From contig SKCR01031800.1 in assembly GCA_019454045.1 (NCBI GenBank), positions 1 to 64,000 of the forward strand: a stretch of DNA of 64,000 bases, read 5' to 3'. The translations under genes were made by a program, and so were the position numbers. This document shows positions 46,126 through 57,004 of this stretch, in pieces; within the stretch, counting starts at the first letter, position 1; each line of letters starts with the position of its first letter. Origin of the DNA: Zanthoxylum bungeanum. Its lineage: Eukaryota > Streptophyta > Magnoliopsida > Sapindales > Rutaceae. The notes below the pieces were generated by a model, which had not been told where the DNA came from, searched no databases, and saw only the letters and a list, made by a program, of their open reading frames with translations.

Positions 46126-47800
46126 ATAAGATCATCCACAGACCTGGATGATGACAGACCTCCAGAAACCATTGAACCTCTAGTATGAAGATCTAAGCGA
46201 GACATGATTCTATCAACCAAATACTCAAGATCTGACTATATTCTACTTACTAACGAGAGGGGAGCCAGAAAATTTCAAGGAAGTTGTATCTCTTAAAGAT
46301 AAAGGAAAATGGTTGAATGCAATGCATAATGAAATGGAATCTCTGTAGAAAAATCATACTTATAAGATAGTCAAGCTCCCACATGGCATAAATACACTGA
46401 AGAACAAATGGGTGTTGAAGTTGAAGAAAAATGGCAGCGGAAATATGGTGAAACACAAAGTCCGATTAGTTTTTAAAGGATTCCTAAAGAAAAATGGAAT
46501 CGACTTTGATGAAATTTTTTCACCAGTTGTAAATATGGCTTCAATTAGAGTTATCCTAGGATTGGTTGCCAGTTTGAACTTAGAGCTTGAACAGATGAAT
46601 GTTAAGACATTATTTTTTCATGGTGATCTAAATGAAAAAATCTACATGGATCAGCCAAAAGATTTCAAGGTTTCATAAAAAGAGAACTTTGTTTGCAAGT
46701 TGAAGAAGAACTTGTACAGCCTTAAGCAAGCACCAAGGCAGTAGTACAAGAAGTTTTACTCATTCACAATGAGTCAAAACTACAAAAAAACTGTAATAGA
46801 TCAGTGTGTATACATTCAAATATTTCCAAGTGGAAATTTCATTGATCTTCTATTATATGTAGACGACTTGTTGATCATTGGACAAGAATCAGAGAAGATC
46901 AGCTAGCTGAATGAAGAACTCTTTAAGTCTTTCGATATAAAGACTTAAGACCAGCTCAATAGATTTTAGGAATCCAAATAGTTCGAGACAGTCAGAATAA
47001 AAGGTTGTGGCTTTCACATGAGAGTTATATTGAACGGATAATCATGAGATTCGATATACAGAAAGCAAAACCTTTCAGCATTATGCTAGCGTATCACTTC
47101 AAACTGAGCAGGAGTTCGTGCCCCTCATCTAAGAAATAGATATATGATATGTCATTGATACCATATTCTTAGCAGTTAGAAGCCTAATGTATGTTATGAT
47201 ATGTACCAAGCCATATATTGCTTATGTAGTGGGTGTAGTGGGCTGTTTTCTCTCTGACCCAGGAAAATAATACTGAGAGGCAGTCAAATGGATTCTCATG
47301 TACCTCAAGGGTACATCGAAATTATGTCTATACTACATGGGAGCTGATCCAATCTTGGAAGACTATACAGATTCAAATATGACATGAGATTTTGATGGTA
47401 TAAATCTACATCAAGTTTTCTCTATACTTTTGTAGGGGGAGTTGTGTCATGGAAATCAAGATTGCGGAGGTGTAATGAATTATCCACAACATAAGCTGAG
47501 TATACTGCAGCAGCGGAAGCAGAAAAGGAAATGTTGTGGTTAAAGTATTTTCTTCAAGAATTAGGGATCAAGCAGACAAGATACAAGATATATTATGATA
47601 GTCAAAGTACTCTAGACTTGAACAAGAACTCAATATATCATTTTTGGACAAAGCACATTGATATTCGTTATCATTGGATACACGAGGTGATGAATCAATA
47701 ACTGCTGAAACTAGTGAAGATCCATACATATGAGAATCCAGCTGACATGTTAACAAAAGTTGTTACTCGGGACAATATAGAGTTGTGCAGCGACATAGCT
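46126..47800 (+). pseudogene. pol: E5 Copia RT and RNase H
   Basis: Decayed TNT1-type polyprotein. The readable order is LLTRGEPENFKE, KNKWVLKLK, then the open piece 46412-46678 with KGFLKKNGIDFDEIFSPVV and HGDLNEKIYMDQP. YVDD is at 46856-46867, and a TTEAEY-like RNase H part is near 47500, ending with HIDIRYHWI and ADMLTK blocks. Many in-frame stops. The upstream junction region is split by E4: the left piece ends at 29958 (RSTRSIRG-like codons). The style matches the Tork/TNT1 lineage of Copia. It is not functional. Confidence 0.88.
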
Positions 47801-47868
47801 GTGATAGCTATTAGATGACAATCGTTTCAAATGTAGCTGGAAGGAAAGAATTGAAGAATCATATTATA

Positions 47869-48180
47869 TGTTTGTAATGCATGCATTACAACCATCATTG
47901 CAAGCCTCCAATACACTTTAGGTGGAGCTTTGAAAAATGGTGCAGGCTTCCAAATTACTTTAGGTGGATCACAATTCATGTGTTGGAATTGTGAGCCTAA
48001 ATTTTGCTATAAATACAGAGCTCATTTATGAGCTTTAGGCATATCAAACATTAAGCTTCAATACAAGAAAACTTAGAGAGTGTGAGGTTTTTGTAAAGTC
48101 TCAAATACTTATAAATTCTATTTTTGTATTAATAGAATTCGATTTTTCCTCACAAATATTTTTCAGTGAATAGAGAATCA
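47869..48180 (+). repeat. E5 3' LTR
   Basis: Begins TGTTTGTAATGCATGCATTAC, after a purine-rich GGAAGGAAAGAATTGAAGAA (47839-47858). TATAAATA is at 48008-48015. Confidence 0.85.
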
Positions 48181-48784
48181 AAATAAAACCTCATATTTGG
48201 AGACCCATTGAAGCTTGATTTTCTCCATTAGAAGCTCCCTCTAGGAAGGCTATACCATTTACATTGACGTGTGCTTCACTTATGAAATACTAGGTATTAA
48301 AAACAACCATAAATTATTCCTTTTAAAATTTAAATAAAAGACAAATATATGTATCTTTAATCATTAATCCTTGGATATGATCTCTGTAGGCGTTATATAA
48401 CATTTTTTTTTTGGAAATGTTGTAAACTTTACCGTCAAATCACAAAATTGAGCTTAAGCGGAACATGTAAAAATTCTGACTGCCTCAGGCTCTTACAAAG
48501 AAATGCACCTCCTGAACTCAAACTCATGATCTGACAATCAAATCCTAACTCTTTTGCCACCAAACTACACCCTCTTGGAGGCGGCATAATATAATATGTT
48601 AATTCCATTATAACGAAAGAGGGTTTAGATTTCAATTTTTGAAACTATGGGGTCTTTGATATCAAATGGGGAAAATCTTATGGGGTTGAGTGTCTCTTTA
48701 CCTAATTTTAATCCGATTTGATGTGCTACTTGAAATATATTTAAAATGACACAATTGTTATACTAAAATGAAAATTTTAATTTG
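48181..48784. other. Old intergenic sequence between E5 and E6
   Basis: No gene called. On the minus strand 48200-48290 there is a short coding-like stretch (MGLQ, ASNGENQ) that might belong with the one left of E5 near 28910-29070, as pieces of one decayed exon. The minus-strand ORF 48435-48635 has no motif. Confidence 0.4.
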
Positions 48785-48789
48785 GTTAT
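48785..48789. other. E6 target-site duplication, left
   Basis: GTTAT, identical to 52195-52199. Confidence 0.9.
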
Positions 48790-49735
48790 TGTTGACGGGT
48801 GATTTTCGTCCCAGGGGTAGTTTCGAGATAACCTTCCCGAGACAATACTCCTTCAACCTTGAATTTGTTTAGTTATGAGAGACCAAAAGCAAACGCGATA
48901 AAAGACAGAAATAACACACAAAGTCGACAAGGAGAGTTTTAACGTGGTTCGGCGGAGCGAGTCCAGCCTACGTCCACGGGCATAAAGTGGTGGGGGTTGT
49001 TTTTATTACCGAAACTAACTCGGCCGACCTGTTTGGAGGGAGGTCTAAACGAAACCGAGCTGTTTACCTTTCAAGTTTTTACAAGTGGTGCTTATCCTCT
49101 ATTTGTTACAAGTTTCGCTCTCTATTTTTATATATATATCCCTTACAAATGAATTCAACTTCTCTTTATATACTCAAGAGAATTACAACATTGTTCCTCT
49201 AGCTTTATGACGTTTCCCGCGTGATCTCTGACTGATTGAAGGGCTCTCTGCCCCAAGACTGTCGTTGCCTAAAGCAAACCTGCCGCATGACGGTCTGTCA
49301 CATCACTCTGTATTCTCCACTACCGCACGCAACAATAATGATGCATAATGATACGTATCGGAGGGAAAAAATCCAACTACCCTGATCTCTCGTCGGTCTG
49401 CAAGAGGTCGGCCAAGTGATATACCGAGCTTCCCAAACTGTTCCCGTCCTGATCCGAAATATCCGAACTTGTCAACCCATTCCAGGAGGTAGGACAGAAC
49501 CAAATCGAGCTTCCGGTCTAATGTGGTCGGCCTCGGTTCTGATGTCGTCGGTCTCTAAAGTTTGTATCATGCTATATCCTCTGGTCGGTCATACCTGAGA
49601 AACTAGACCCGAGCTCCACGCCGAGTCGAAGAAAAACATATACCCTCTGAGAATTGGTCATCCAGACGAGGAGAATTCCCTCTCTGCTCTTACCGAACTA
49701 TTCAGATACTTCGTCTCAAAAAATCACCATCAACA
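48790..49735 (-). repeat. E6 3' LTR
   Basis: Plus-strand ends TGTTGACGGGTG and CACCATCAACA. It has about 30 bases (near 49028-49060) missing from the other LTR, which look like a local duplication of the CGAGCTGTTT / CCGACCTGTTT segment. TATATAAA (minus strand) is at 49165-49172. Confidence 0.92.
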
Positions 49736-50904
49736 TCTGTCCCATAGTTCTCGATATCAACGAGTTAACGAGTTGATGTCGGGAACTATAAAAAAGATGG
49801 TGTGTGCTGATCGGCTGTGCGGTGGTCGGCTCCATGAGCCACAGAGAAAGTTGCATTTGCTGCCAATCAGGTCGTTCATGTTATCTTCATGTGCTCGGCC
49901 ACTGAGGATTCTGACATCCGTTCAAATGATCTTCATTCCTAACTTGCTAACTCATTCTTCATATTCTGGTTGCGAGTGGAAGTTCTAATCCCGATCAATC
50001 TCGAATCCGGCCATGAGGGGAATAATCGATCCCCGTACCGATGATAATCCACTCGGTGGGACGTAACCCGACCCTGAGCTAGCAGAACACTTGGCTCCGA
50101 GAGAATGTTTCCTCCCCGGACCAATATAGAGCCGGCCATGGGGGAGATACTCCAACCCCATGCCGATGAGAATCCACTCGGTGAGACGTAACCCTACCCC
50201 GAGCTAGCAAAATACTTGGCATCGGCGGAACGAATCCAGCCCCGAGCTGGTGGAATAAATCGGCCTCAGAGGTACTAAAGCAGACCCGAGCCGGAAAGAA
50301 CATCGGTCTCGGCGGTACTAAAGCAGACCCGAGCCGAAAAGAACATCGGTCTCGGAGGTACTAAAGTAGACCCGAGCCGGAAAGAATATCGGTCTTGACG
50401 GTACTAAAGCATACCCGAGCCGGAAAGAACATCGGTCTCGGCGGTACTAAAGTAGACCCGAGTTGGAAAGAACAAATCAAACAAATCGGACTCGACGATA
50501 CGAAAGCAGACCCGAGCCATAAAACAAATCAAATAAATCGGACTCGGCGGTACGAAAGCAGACCCGAGCCATCAAAACACATAAAAACAAATCAGAATCG
50601 GCGGTACGAAAGCAGACTCAAGCCATAAAAACAATCGGACTCGGCAGTATGAAAGCAGACCCGAGCCATCAAAACACATCAAAATAAATCAGAATCGGCG
50701 GTACAAAAGCAGACCCGAGCCATAAAAATAAATCAAACAATCGGACTCGGCGGTACGAAAGCAAACCCGAGCCATAAAAAAAATTAAACAAATCGTACCG
50801 GCAGACCCGAGCCATCAAAACACATCTCGGCCAACATTTGGGCCATAATGAACAAACATGAACAAATGTTTATTTAAGAAAGAATAAATCTTACTTACAT
50901 TATT
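49736..50904. repeat. E6 3' UTR with 43-44-bp minisatellite
   Basis: From about 50240 to 50830 there are some fourteen units of CGGTACTAAAGCAGACCCGAG, then C(C/T)GGAAAGAACATCGGTCT or CATAAAACAAATCAAATCGGA. At 49990-50240 are longer, diverged units (AATCCACTCGGTGnGACGTAAC twice, about 120 bp apart). One unit at 50222-50250 reads GGCGGAACGAATCCAGCCCCGAGC, the same unit that fills the E7 array. The polypurine tract of the element lies just inside 49736 (minus strand). Confidence 0.88.
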
Positions 50905-51231
50905 GGGATCTACTGCTGACAAGATCTCTTCCGTGAATGGGGAGACTGCTTCTCCGTCCTGACCATCTCTTTTATATGCCTTCATGTTTTCTTCTCACTT
51001 TGTCATTTCTTTCCTGAACCAGTCCTTCTACCTTTCATCATTCATCTTTTCCATTCTTTCCAGTTTTTCCATCATGGCTTTCATGGAGGCCTGGTTCGTC
51101 TCCTTTTCCTTTCTCATGCTTTGACCAGCTTCCGCTCGCTCCCTTTTTCTTTCCTCCAATTCTTCCATTTTCTCCATCCACTCTGTTGTTGAACCCTCCG
51201 ACGATCTGTGGTTCCCGTATTCTGCCATCAT
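50905..51231 (-). pseudogene. gag: E6 gag stub
   Basis: Start MMAEYGNHRS at 51231, 30 bases after the primer site. The first ORF (to 51028) is a charged coiled coil (MEKMEELEERKRERAEAG). After a break the minus strand continues with EAVSPFTEEILSA near 50910-50952, the standard entry to the capsid of plant gypsy Gag proteins. It stops there and gives way to the minisatellite. The element therefore keeps only the N-terminal Gag, which may matter less as protein than as packaging sequence. Confidence 0.7.
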
Positions 51232-51260
51232 CTCACTACGAAAACTGCTTTTTATTATTT

Positions 51261-51279
51261 CCCCACAGACGACGCCAAC
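51261..51279 (-). other. E6 primer binding site
   Basis: Minus strand TTGGCGTCGTCTGTGGGGA, beside the right LTR. E7 has TTGGCGCCGTCTGTGGGGA (59815-59833). Confidence 0.9.
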
Positions 51280-52194
51280 TATTGACGGGTGATTTTCGTC
51301 CCATGGGTAGTTTCGAGATAACCCTCCCGAGACAATTCTCCTTCAACCTTGAATTTGTTTGGTTATGAGAGACCAAAAGAAAATGCGATAAAAGACAGAA
51401 ATAACACACAAAGTCGACAATGAGAGTTTTAATGTGGTTCGGCGGAGCGAGTCCAGCCTACGTCCACGGGCATAAAGTGGTGGGGGTTGTTTTTATTACC
51501 GAAACTAACTCGGCCGAGCTGTTTACCTTTCAAGTTTTTACAAGTGGTGTTTATCCTCTATTTGTTACAAGTTTCGCTCTCTATTTTTCTATATATATCT
51601 CTTACAAATGAATTCAACTTCTCTTTATATACTCAAGAGAATTACAACATTATTCCTTTAGTTTTATGACGTTTCCCGCGTGATCTCCGACTGATTGAAG
51701 GGCTCTCTAACCCAATACTGTCGTTGCCGAAAGCAAACCTGATGCATGACGGCCTGTCACATCACTCTGTTTTCTCCACTATCGCACACAACAATAATGA
51801 TGCATAATGATACGTATCAGAGGGAAAAAATCCAACTACTCTGATCTCTCGTCGGACTTCAAGATGTTGGCCAAGTGATATGCCGAGCTTCCCAAATTGT
51901 TCCCGTCCTGACCGGAAATATCCGAACTTGTCAACCCGTTCCAGGAGGTAGGACATAACCAAACCGAGCTTCCGGTCTAATGTGGTCGGCCTCGGTTCTG
52001 ATGTCGTCGGGCTCTAAAGTCTGTGCCATGCTATATCCTCTGGTCGGTCATACCCGAGAAACTAGACCCGAGCTCCACGCCGGATCGAAGAACAACATAT
52101 ACCCTCTGAGCATTGGTCCTCCGGACGAGGAGAATTCCCTCTCTGCCCTTGCTGAACTATTTAGATACTATGTCTCAAAAAATCACCATCAACA
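51280..52194 (-). repeat. E6 5' LTR
   Basis: 915 bp. Its inner end is TATTGACGGG where the other LTR has TGTTGACGGG. TATATAAA (minus strand) is at 51624-51631. Confidence 0.92.
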
Positions 52195-53614
52195 GTTATT
52201 ATGAATGATAGAATAGATACATTAGTGACTTATGGAAATCAAATGGTTACTGCAGAAATGAGAGCTTTTCTTAGTTGAATTCGGCGCCATGAAGGGTTTC
52301 TCAGTAATAGATTTTACCGGTATGGCAATCAGTTAGAACGATTAAGTGTTGTATATATTAAATCATATAAATTGTCATACCGATATTTTAATCTATATAA
52401 TTTTAAGAAAATATAAGTTTTAGCTCGTATATTTAAATATTTTTCGTTAATTTTAAAAAAAAAATTACCCGATTAATATTAAATGACCTGAATACTCAAA
52501 AACTGTCTAAAAATAATAAAAGATTGTTTTGAAATTAGATAAAAATGTCTCAATTAACAAAAAAAAATTAACAATAAAGATTAAAATTTATATATTTTGT
52601 TAATTATGAGATTGAAACTTATATTTCTAAAATTAAAAGAATTAAAATACCATCATTACAATTTGTACGTAGTTGAGTGTCATTTTCCCGCTTATAAAAT
52701 TGGTAATACTTAGTCCCTTGGCCGTTACCAAATAAAATATCACCTAGAGGTGAGTGGAGCACTAACCCTTTACACAGAAGATATAAATTGGCGCCAAAAT
52801 CCCGTTTCTCAATAACAGATTTTAGTTGAAATCAGTTGCCATAGTTCAAGTCATTCATCTATTATTATTATTATATCTCACAAAGGCCGTGCAAAAAGTT
52901 CAAAATAAAATACAATCCTCAAGCAGACGACGTGGCGTTTATGATAGAGTTAGAGGAACGACGCGTCGTTTTTACTGAAAATAGTAAAAGAGGGCAAGAG
53001 AAGTTATGGAATCAAATTGGATCAGCTTGTAATGATGTTCAAACTGGTGATGATGCAAATGCCCCAGCTGGCTCTGACTCTCGAGCAAAGGGTGGTAGTG
53101 CTAATCATGAAGATGTTGTTCCTGATTTTCGTAATTTTTCTGTGTCGAATCAATCAGGTGATGTTGCATCTCATACTCAACAACGCGGTGTTGACTGCAG
53201 TAACAGAGAATGAGATGATGATGATGATAATGAACTTGAGACAAGAAGAAGAAGAAGTTGAAGAGTGAGCATTTTGAAACCAAAGATTCTACTTTTGATG
53301 TTCTTGCTGGCGACGTTGAAAAGAAAATGGAGTTGAATGAATGTGTCAATTAAGATGTGATTGTTTCTGGAGAAAATAAGGGGGGAAAGTCAAGAATTGA
53401 AATAACAAGATGATGATAAGAAGAATGATTTAAATTTCAACAGCTTCTGACAGAATTTCCGCTAATTCTTATGTAGCAAGACTCATAACAAACTCAAGCC
53501 AAATCAACACTTCTGATTTAACAGAATTAAAAAGCACTTTATTGTACAATATTGAATTTCAATTTCATAAATTAATGTGATTATTGGAAATAGAAGGTAA
53601 TTTGGCTTTCATTC
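52195..53614. other. Intergenic sequence between E6 and E7
   Basis: The first 5 bases are the E6 target duplication. A motif near 52281 (CGGCGCCATGAAGGGTTTCTC, then AATAGATTTTACCGGTATGGCAATCAGTT) recurs diverged near 52791 (TGGCGCC, GTTTCTCAATAACAGATTTTA, then AATCAGTTGCC), with AT-rich DNA between. This may be an old duplication or the ends of an unrecognised insertion. Confidence 0.45.
52932..53213 (+). pseudogene. Unrecognised 93-codon ORF, possible gene fragment
   Basis: The ORF has even amino-acid composition (MAFMIELEERRVVFTENSKR at its start, then a Gly/Ala/Asp/Ser-rich part). It lies in the least AT-rich part of this interval. In another frame downstream to about 53350 there are further coding-like codons (DSTFDVLAGDVEKK). 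No domain is recognised. It could be a decayed host exon or a transposase fragment. No ribosome or splice signal settles the start. Confidence 0.3.
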
Positions 53615-54130
53615 TATTGATGGTGTATTTTTAAGCATTATGCATAAAAAGTGCAGGCGGGGATAAGGATGAGATTTCCCCCCTCTTTTTGGAAAATCAA
53701 GTGTTCAGAGGGCCCGGATCGGCCATCACCCAGAAAGAAAAGTCCGAACGTGGTCTCCCAGATTTAGCCGACCAGGGCACGCAGTACGATGTTAGCTACG
53801 AGGCCGACCACTTTTTTGGTTGTCAGCTCGGCTCGGATCCATCTTGGTCTCCGTGTGAAAGTCGAGAAGCCCAGATATATCAGGACGGGATAGGAGTAGT
53901 CCATGAGTTGAGTAAAAGAATTTGGCCGACCACTTACCCACCGACAGAAGATGAGTCAACAATTCTTCTCAGCCACATGTCATCTCCCGGAGACACCCAC
54001 CAGGCTGTCATCATTTCTAAGTTGCGTGTGGCAGTAGAAAATCAAATTGATGTGATGGGATGTCAGACGACAAGCTTGCTTTCAGTGAAGAGCAGGCCGA
54101 GTGCAGAGTACTCATTAAATGAGTCAAGCG
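53615..54130 (+). repeat. E7 5' LTR, left part
   Basis: Starts TATTGATGGTGTATTTTT, matching the E6 LTR start TGTTGATGGTGATTTTTT. Further in, the GTGGCAGTAGAAAATCAAATTGATGTGATG stretch matches the GTGCGGTAGTGGAGAATACAGAGTGATGTG stretch of E6. The ORF 53689-54207 crosses the E8 junction and is not a gene. The right part is 59418-59813; together they make about 912 bp, the same length as the E6 LTR. Confidence 0.85.
54126..54130. other. E8 target-site duplication, left
   Basis: AAGCG, identical to 59413-59417. Confidence 0.92.
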
Positions 54131-55127
54131 TGTTGGGGTTGGTGCTCAAAGCGCCAATTCCCGGTTGTATTTCTTATGAATACTTCTGTAAAACATTATT
54201 ATTATGAATAATATATGCAGTTTCTATAATATAATCTATCTTATTAAATGGTAAAGACGTAATGACCTTAGAATGATTAGTCATGGTACTGTTGCAAAAG
54301 CGTCGCAACTGACATTGAGTAGTATCATGACGTTGTCATTCTCAGATAGTTCCTGGTCAAGGTTTACACTACTTGGTCAGTATAGTAAACCCGTTGAGAC
54401 CGGTACATGTCGTATACAGGAATATATGATTCCAATGGTTTCTCAATGAACCATTAGTCTTGGAGACTAGTATAGACGTGTAGGTGTTTATAGCGGATAA
54501 ACACAGAACGACTCACCGAAGATTCTTAATGGATGGTACACTAGCGTCAATAAGAATCTTCTAAGGTTGAGTAGCACTTGTGATTCTTAGACTTGAGATG
54601 CCATTGTGGGCACATGAGACATCTTCTACACTTAGATGGCAGTCACGTCACCGATCTATTAAGATCAGACCTCCGCCTGTTCGTTGGGTGTAGACAGATC
54701 CTCAGGGTGTCCTATGAGTATCAAGATAGGATTCGTCAGTTCTGTGTACTAGAGCATAGGTAGTCCATATGATTAGCAATCAGATAAAACCATGGGCCCG
54801 TGGTAAAGTTTAGAAGCTAGTTCTAAACATTCTTTTAGAGATTGCTAATGGAATAGTCGACTGGATAATCCCCATAGAGATTTGACGTTTACATATGTAT
54901 CTCTAGGATTTATCCGGATACCTGTGACGGAGGAATTATACATTTTCCATGACCTCGACCTGTATGGTTCAGCGAGATTATCTGTGATCGTCATAATCTA
55001 CGGGTGGATAGATTATGGACACAAAATTTGATTTCGTGACGGATATACCTGAATCTAGAGAGTCTCAATAATGAAACATACTCGTAGAGCACTAGAGCAA
55101 CATTAATAAATAATATTGATTATTTAT
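54131..55127 (+). repeat. E8 left LTR, truncated
   Basis: TGTTGGGGTTGGTGCTC to the deletion junction. About 1-1.5 percent different from 57005-58000 by eye. Confidence 0.9.
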
Positions 55128-56988
55128 AGAAATCGATGGGATATCTGTTCTATGATACCGAGCATCGAAATGTGTTCGTAGCTCGCTTCGCAAAATTCTA
55201 GAAGTAGAATTTTTGTCAGAAGGTGGTAATCATAGACAGGTTGAGCTTGATGAAGTCCAACTGAAAACACGAACCAACGGAGGAACCTGAAGTTCAAGTA
55301 GATGAAGGACCTTCAACACACACACTCCGTAGGTCGGAAAGGGTATCTAGACCTCCTGAACGCTTGTATTTGATAGAAGAAAATAGTCTGGATGTTCTCT
55401 TAGTTGAAGAGACAGATCCTTTCACCTATAGAGAATCGATGTTGGACATCGACTTCGTGAAATGGCAAAGTGCCATGAAATCCGAGATAGACTCAATGCA
55501 TGAAAATCAAGTTTGGGACTTGATTCCGCTTCCCGAAGGAATTGTTCCTATCGGTTGTAAATGGGTTTACAAGAGGAAGCGCGGGCCTGACGGTAAGGTT
55601 GAAACTTACAAGGCCCGACTGGTAGCAAAAGGTTACACGCAGCGACCTGGCGTAGACTACGATGAAACTTTTTCGTCGGTGGCAATGCTTAAGTCTATCC
55701 GGATTTTGCTTTCTATAGCTGCGTATCATGACTACGAGATTTGGCAAATGGATGTCAAAACGACTTTTCTAAATGGATTTCTTGATGAAGAAATCTATAT
55801 GGAACAGCCTGAAGGTTTCGCATCCAGCGAAACCTCGGGTATGGTATGTAAGCTTAAGAAGTCCATTTATGGACTTAAACAAGCTTCACGAAGTTGGAAT
55901 CTTCGATTCGACGAGATTATTAGATCGTCTGGTTTTCTCAAGAATTCGGAAGAATCCTGTGTGTATCAGAAGGCCAGTGGGAGCATGGTCGTATTTTTAG
56001 TCCTATATGTTGATGACATCATAATCATTGGGAATGATTTAGGTATGTTACAAAGCGTCAAAGCGTACCTCTATAAGAATTTCTCCATGAAGGACCTGGG
56101 AGAAGCTTCCTATGTTTTAGGGATAAAACTCTATAGAGATAGACAAATGAGGCTGATTGGGCTATCCCAATCAACGTACATAGATAAGATCTTGGAACGG
56201 TATAGTTTTGGTAACTGTAAGACAGCAAACATACCGTTCAGACATGGGATTCATCTTTCTAAGAAGATGTGTCCACAAACAGAAGATGAGAATGTTAGAA
56301 TGTATAACCAACCTTATGCTTCGTGTTTGGGTAGCATAATGTTGCATGTTATGTACGAGCCTGATATCAGTTTCGCTGTTAGCGTAACTAGTCGATATCA
56401 TTCCAATCCAGGTAATGACCATTGGATGACCATTAAACATATCCTAAAGTATCTTAAAGGTACTAAGGATAAATTGATAATTTATGGAGGAAACGAACTA
56501 CAAGTTAATGGGTATACAGACTCCGATTTTCAATCGGATCCCGATGATAGAAAGTCTACATCTGGATTTGTCTTTACCCTTAACGGAGGTGCAGTTTGTT
56601 GGAATAGTTCCAAACAGGGATCGACAGCTGATTCCACCACTGAGGCGGAATATATTGCAGCTTCTGAAGCTGCAAAAGAGGCTGTGTGGATAAAGAACTT
56701 TATCACAGAATTGGAGTTGTCCCAAGTATCGAGAATGCGATTTCGTTATACTGTGATAATACTGGAGCCATTGCGCAAGCAAAGGAACCGAGGGCGCATC
56801 AGAAGTCGAAGCATGTGGAACGCAAGTACCATATCATTCGAGAGATCGTGTCGCGATGGGATATTTTCGTGTGCAAGGTACCGAGTGAAGATAATGTAGC
56901 AGACCCGCTGACGAAGGCCATACCTCCAAAGTTGTTTGATAAACACGTGGAGTCGATGGGTATTAGATACAATCGATATTGGCACTAG
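55128..56988 (+). pseudogene. pol: E8 pol: integrase end, RT, RNase H
   Basis: 55128-55360 encodes the integrase C-terminal end (VFVAR, FLEVEFLSEGG) in broken frames, then the open frame 55364-56899. RT starts VWDLIPLPEG, with KWVYKRKRGPDGKVETYKAR, FLNGFLDEEIYMEQPEGF and YVDD at 56006-56017, then SFGNC and TSRYHSNPG. RNase H has YGGNELQVNGYTDSD, KSTSGFVF and STTEAEYIAASEA. A one-base shift near 56713 moves the end of RNase H to the frame 56686-56988, with LYCDNTGAIAQA, SKHVERKYH and ADPLTKAIP; stop TAG at 56986-56988. RT and most of RNase H are intact in one frame, so it decayed recently. The style is TAR or Angela-like Copia; the lineage is not settled. Confidence 0.93.
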
Positions 56989-57004
56989 AGCAAGTGGGAG
57001 ATTT
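56987..57004 (+). other. E8 polypurine tract
   Basis: AGAGCAAGTGGGAGATTT, overlapping the last codon of pol and directly before the right LTR. Confidence 0.88.

Larger units (their letters stand above)
29079..48180 (+). mobile_element. E5: TNT1-like Copia remnant, split by E4
   Basis: LTRs of about 320 bp (29079-29399, 47869-48180) frame a short leader, the E4 insertion, and a decayed RT-RNase H on the plus strand. Gag, protease and integrase are missing. The LTRs differ at many places, so it is much older than E2 or E8. No clear target duplication remains. Confidence 0.85.
48790..52194 (-). mobile_element. E6: non-autonomous gypsy element with gag stub
   Basis: 3.4 kb, with LTRs 48790-49735 and 51280-52194, primer binding site on the minus strand beside the right LTR, a short gag start and a minisatellite. 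The perfect 5-bp duplication GTTAT shows one insertion event. It encodes no enzyme. E7 belongs to the same family by LTR, primer site and gag start. Confidence 0.93.

Noticed and set aside
46126..47800. E5 pol as an active Copia element
   Set aside because: Many in-frame stops, missing gag and integrase, and diverged LTRs.
48435..48635. 66-codon minus-strand ORF
   Set aside because: No motif, no splice or promoter context, short.
53689..54207. 172-codon plus-strand ORF
   Set aside because: Lies in the E7 LTR and crosses the E8 insertion border at 54130.
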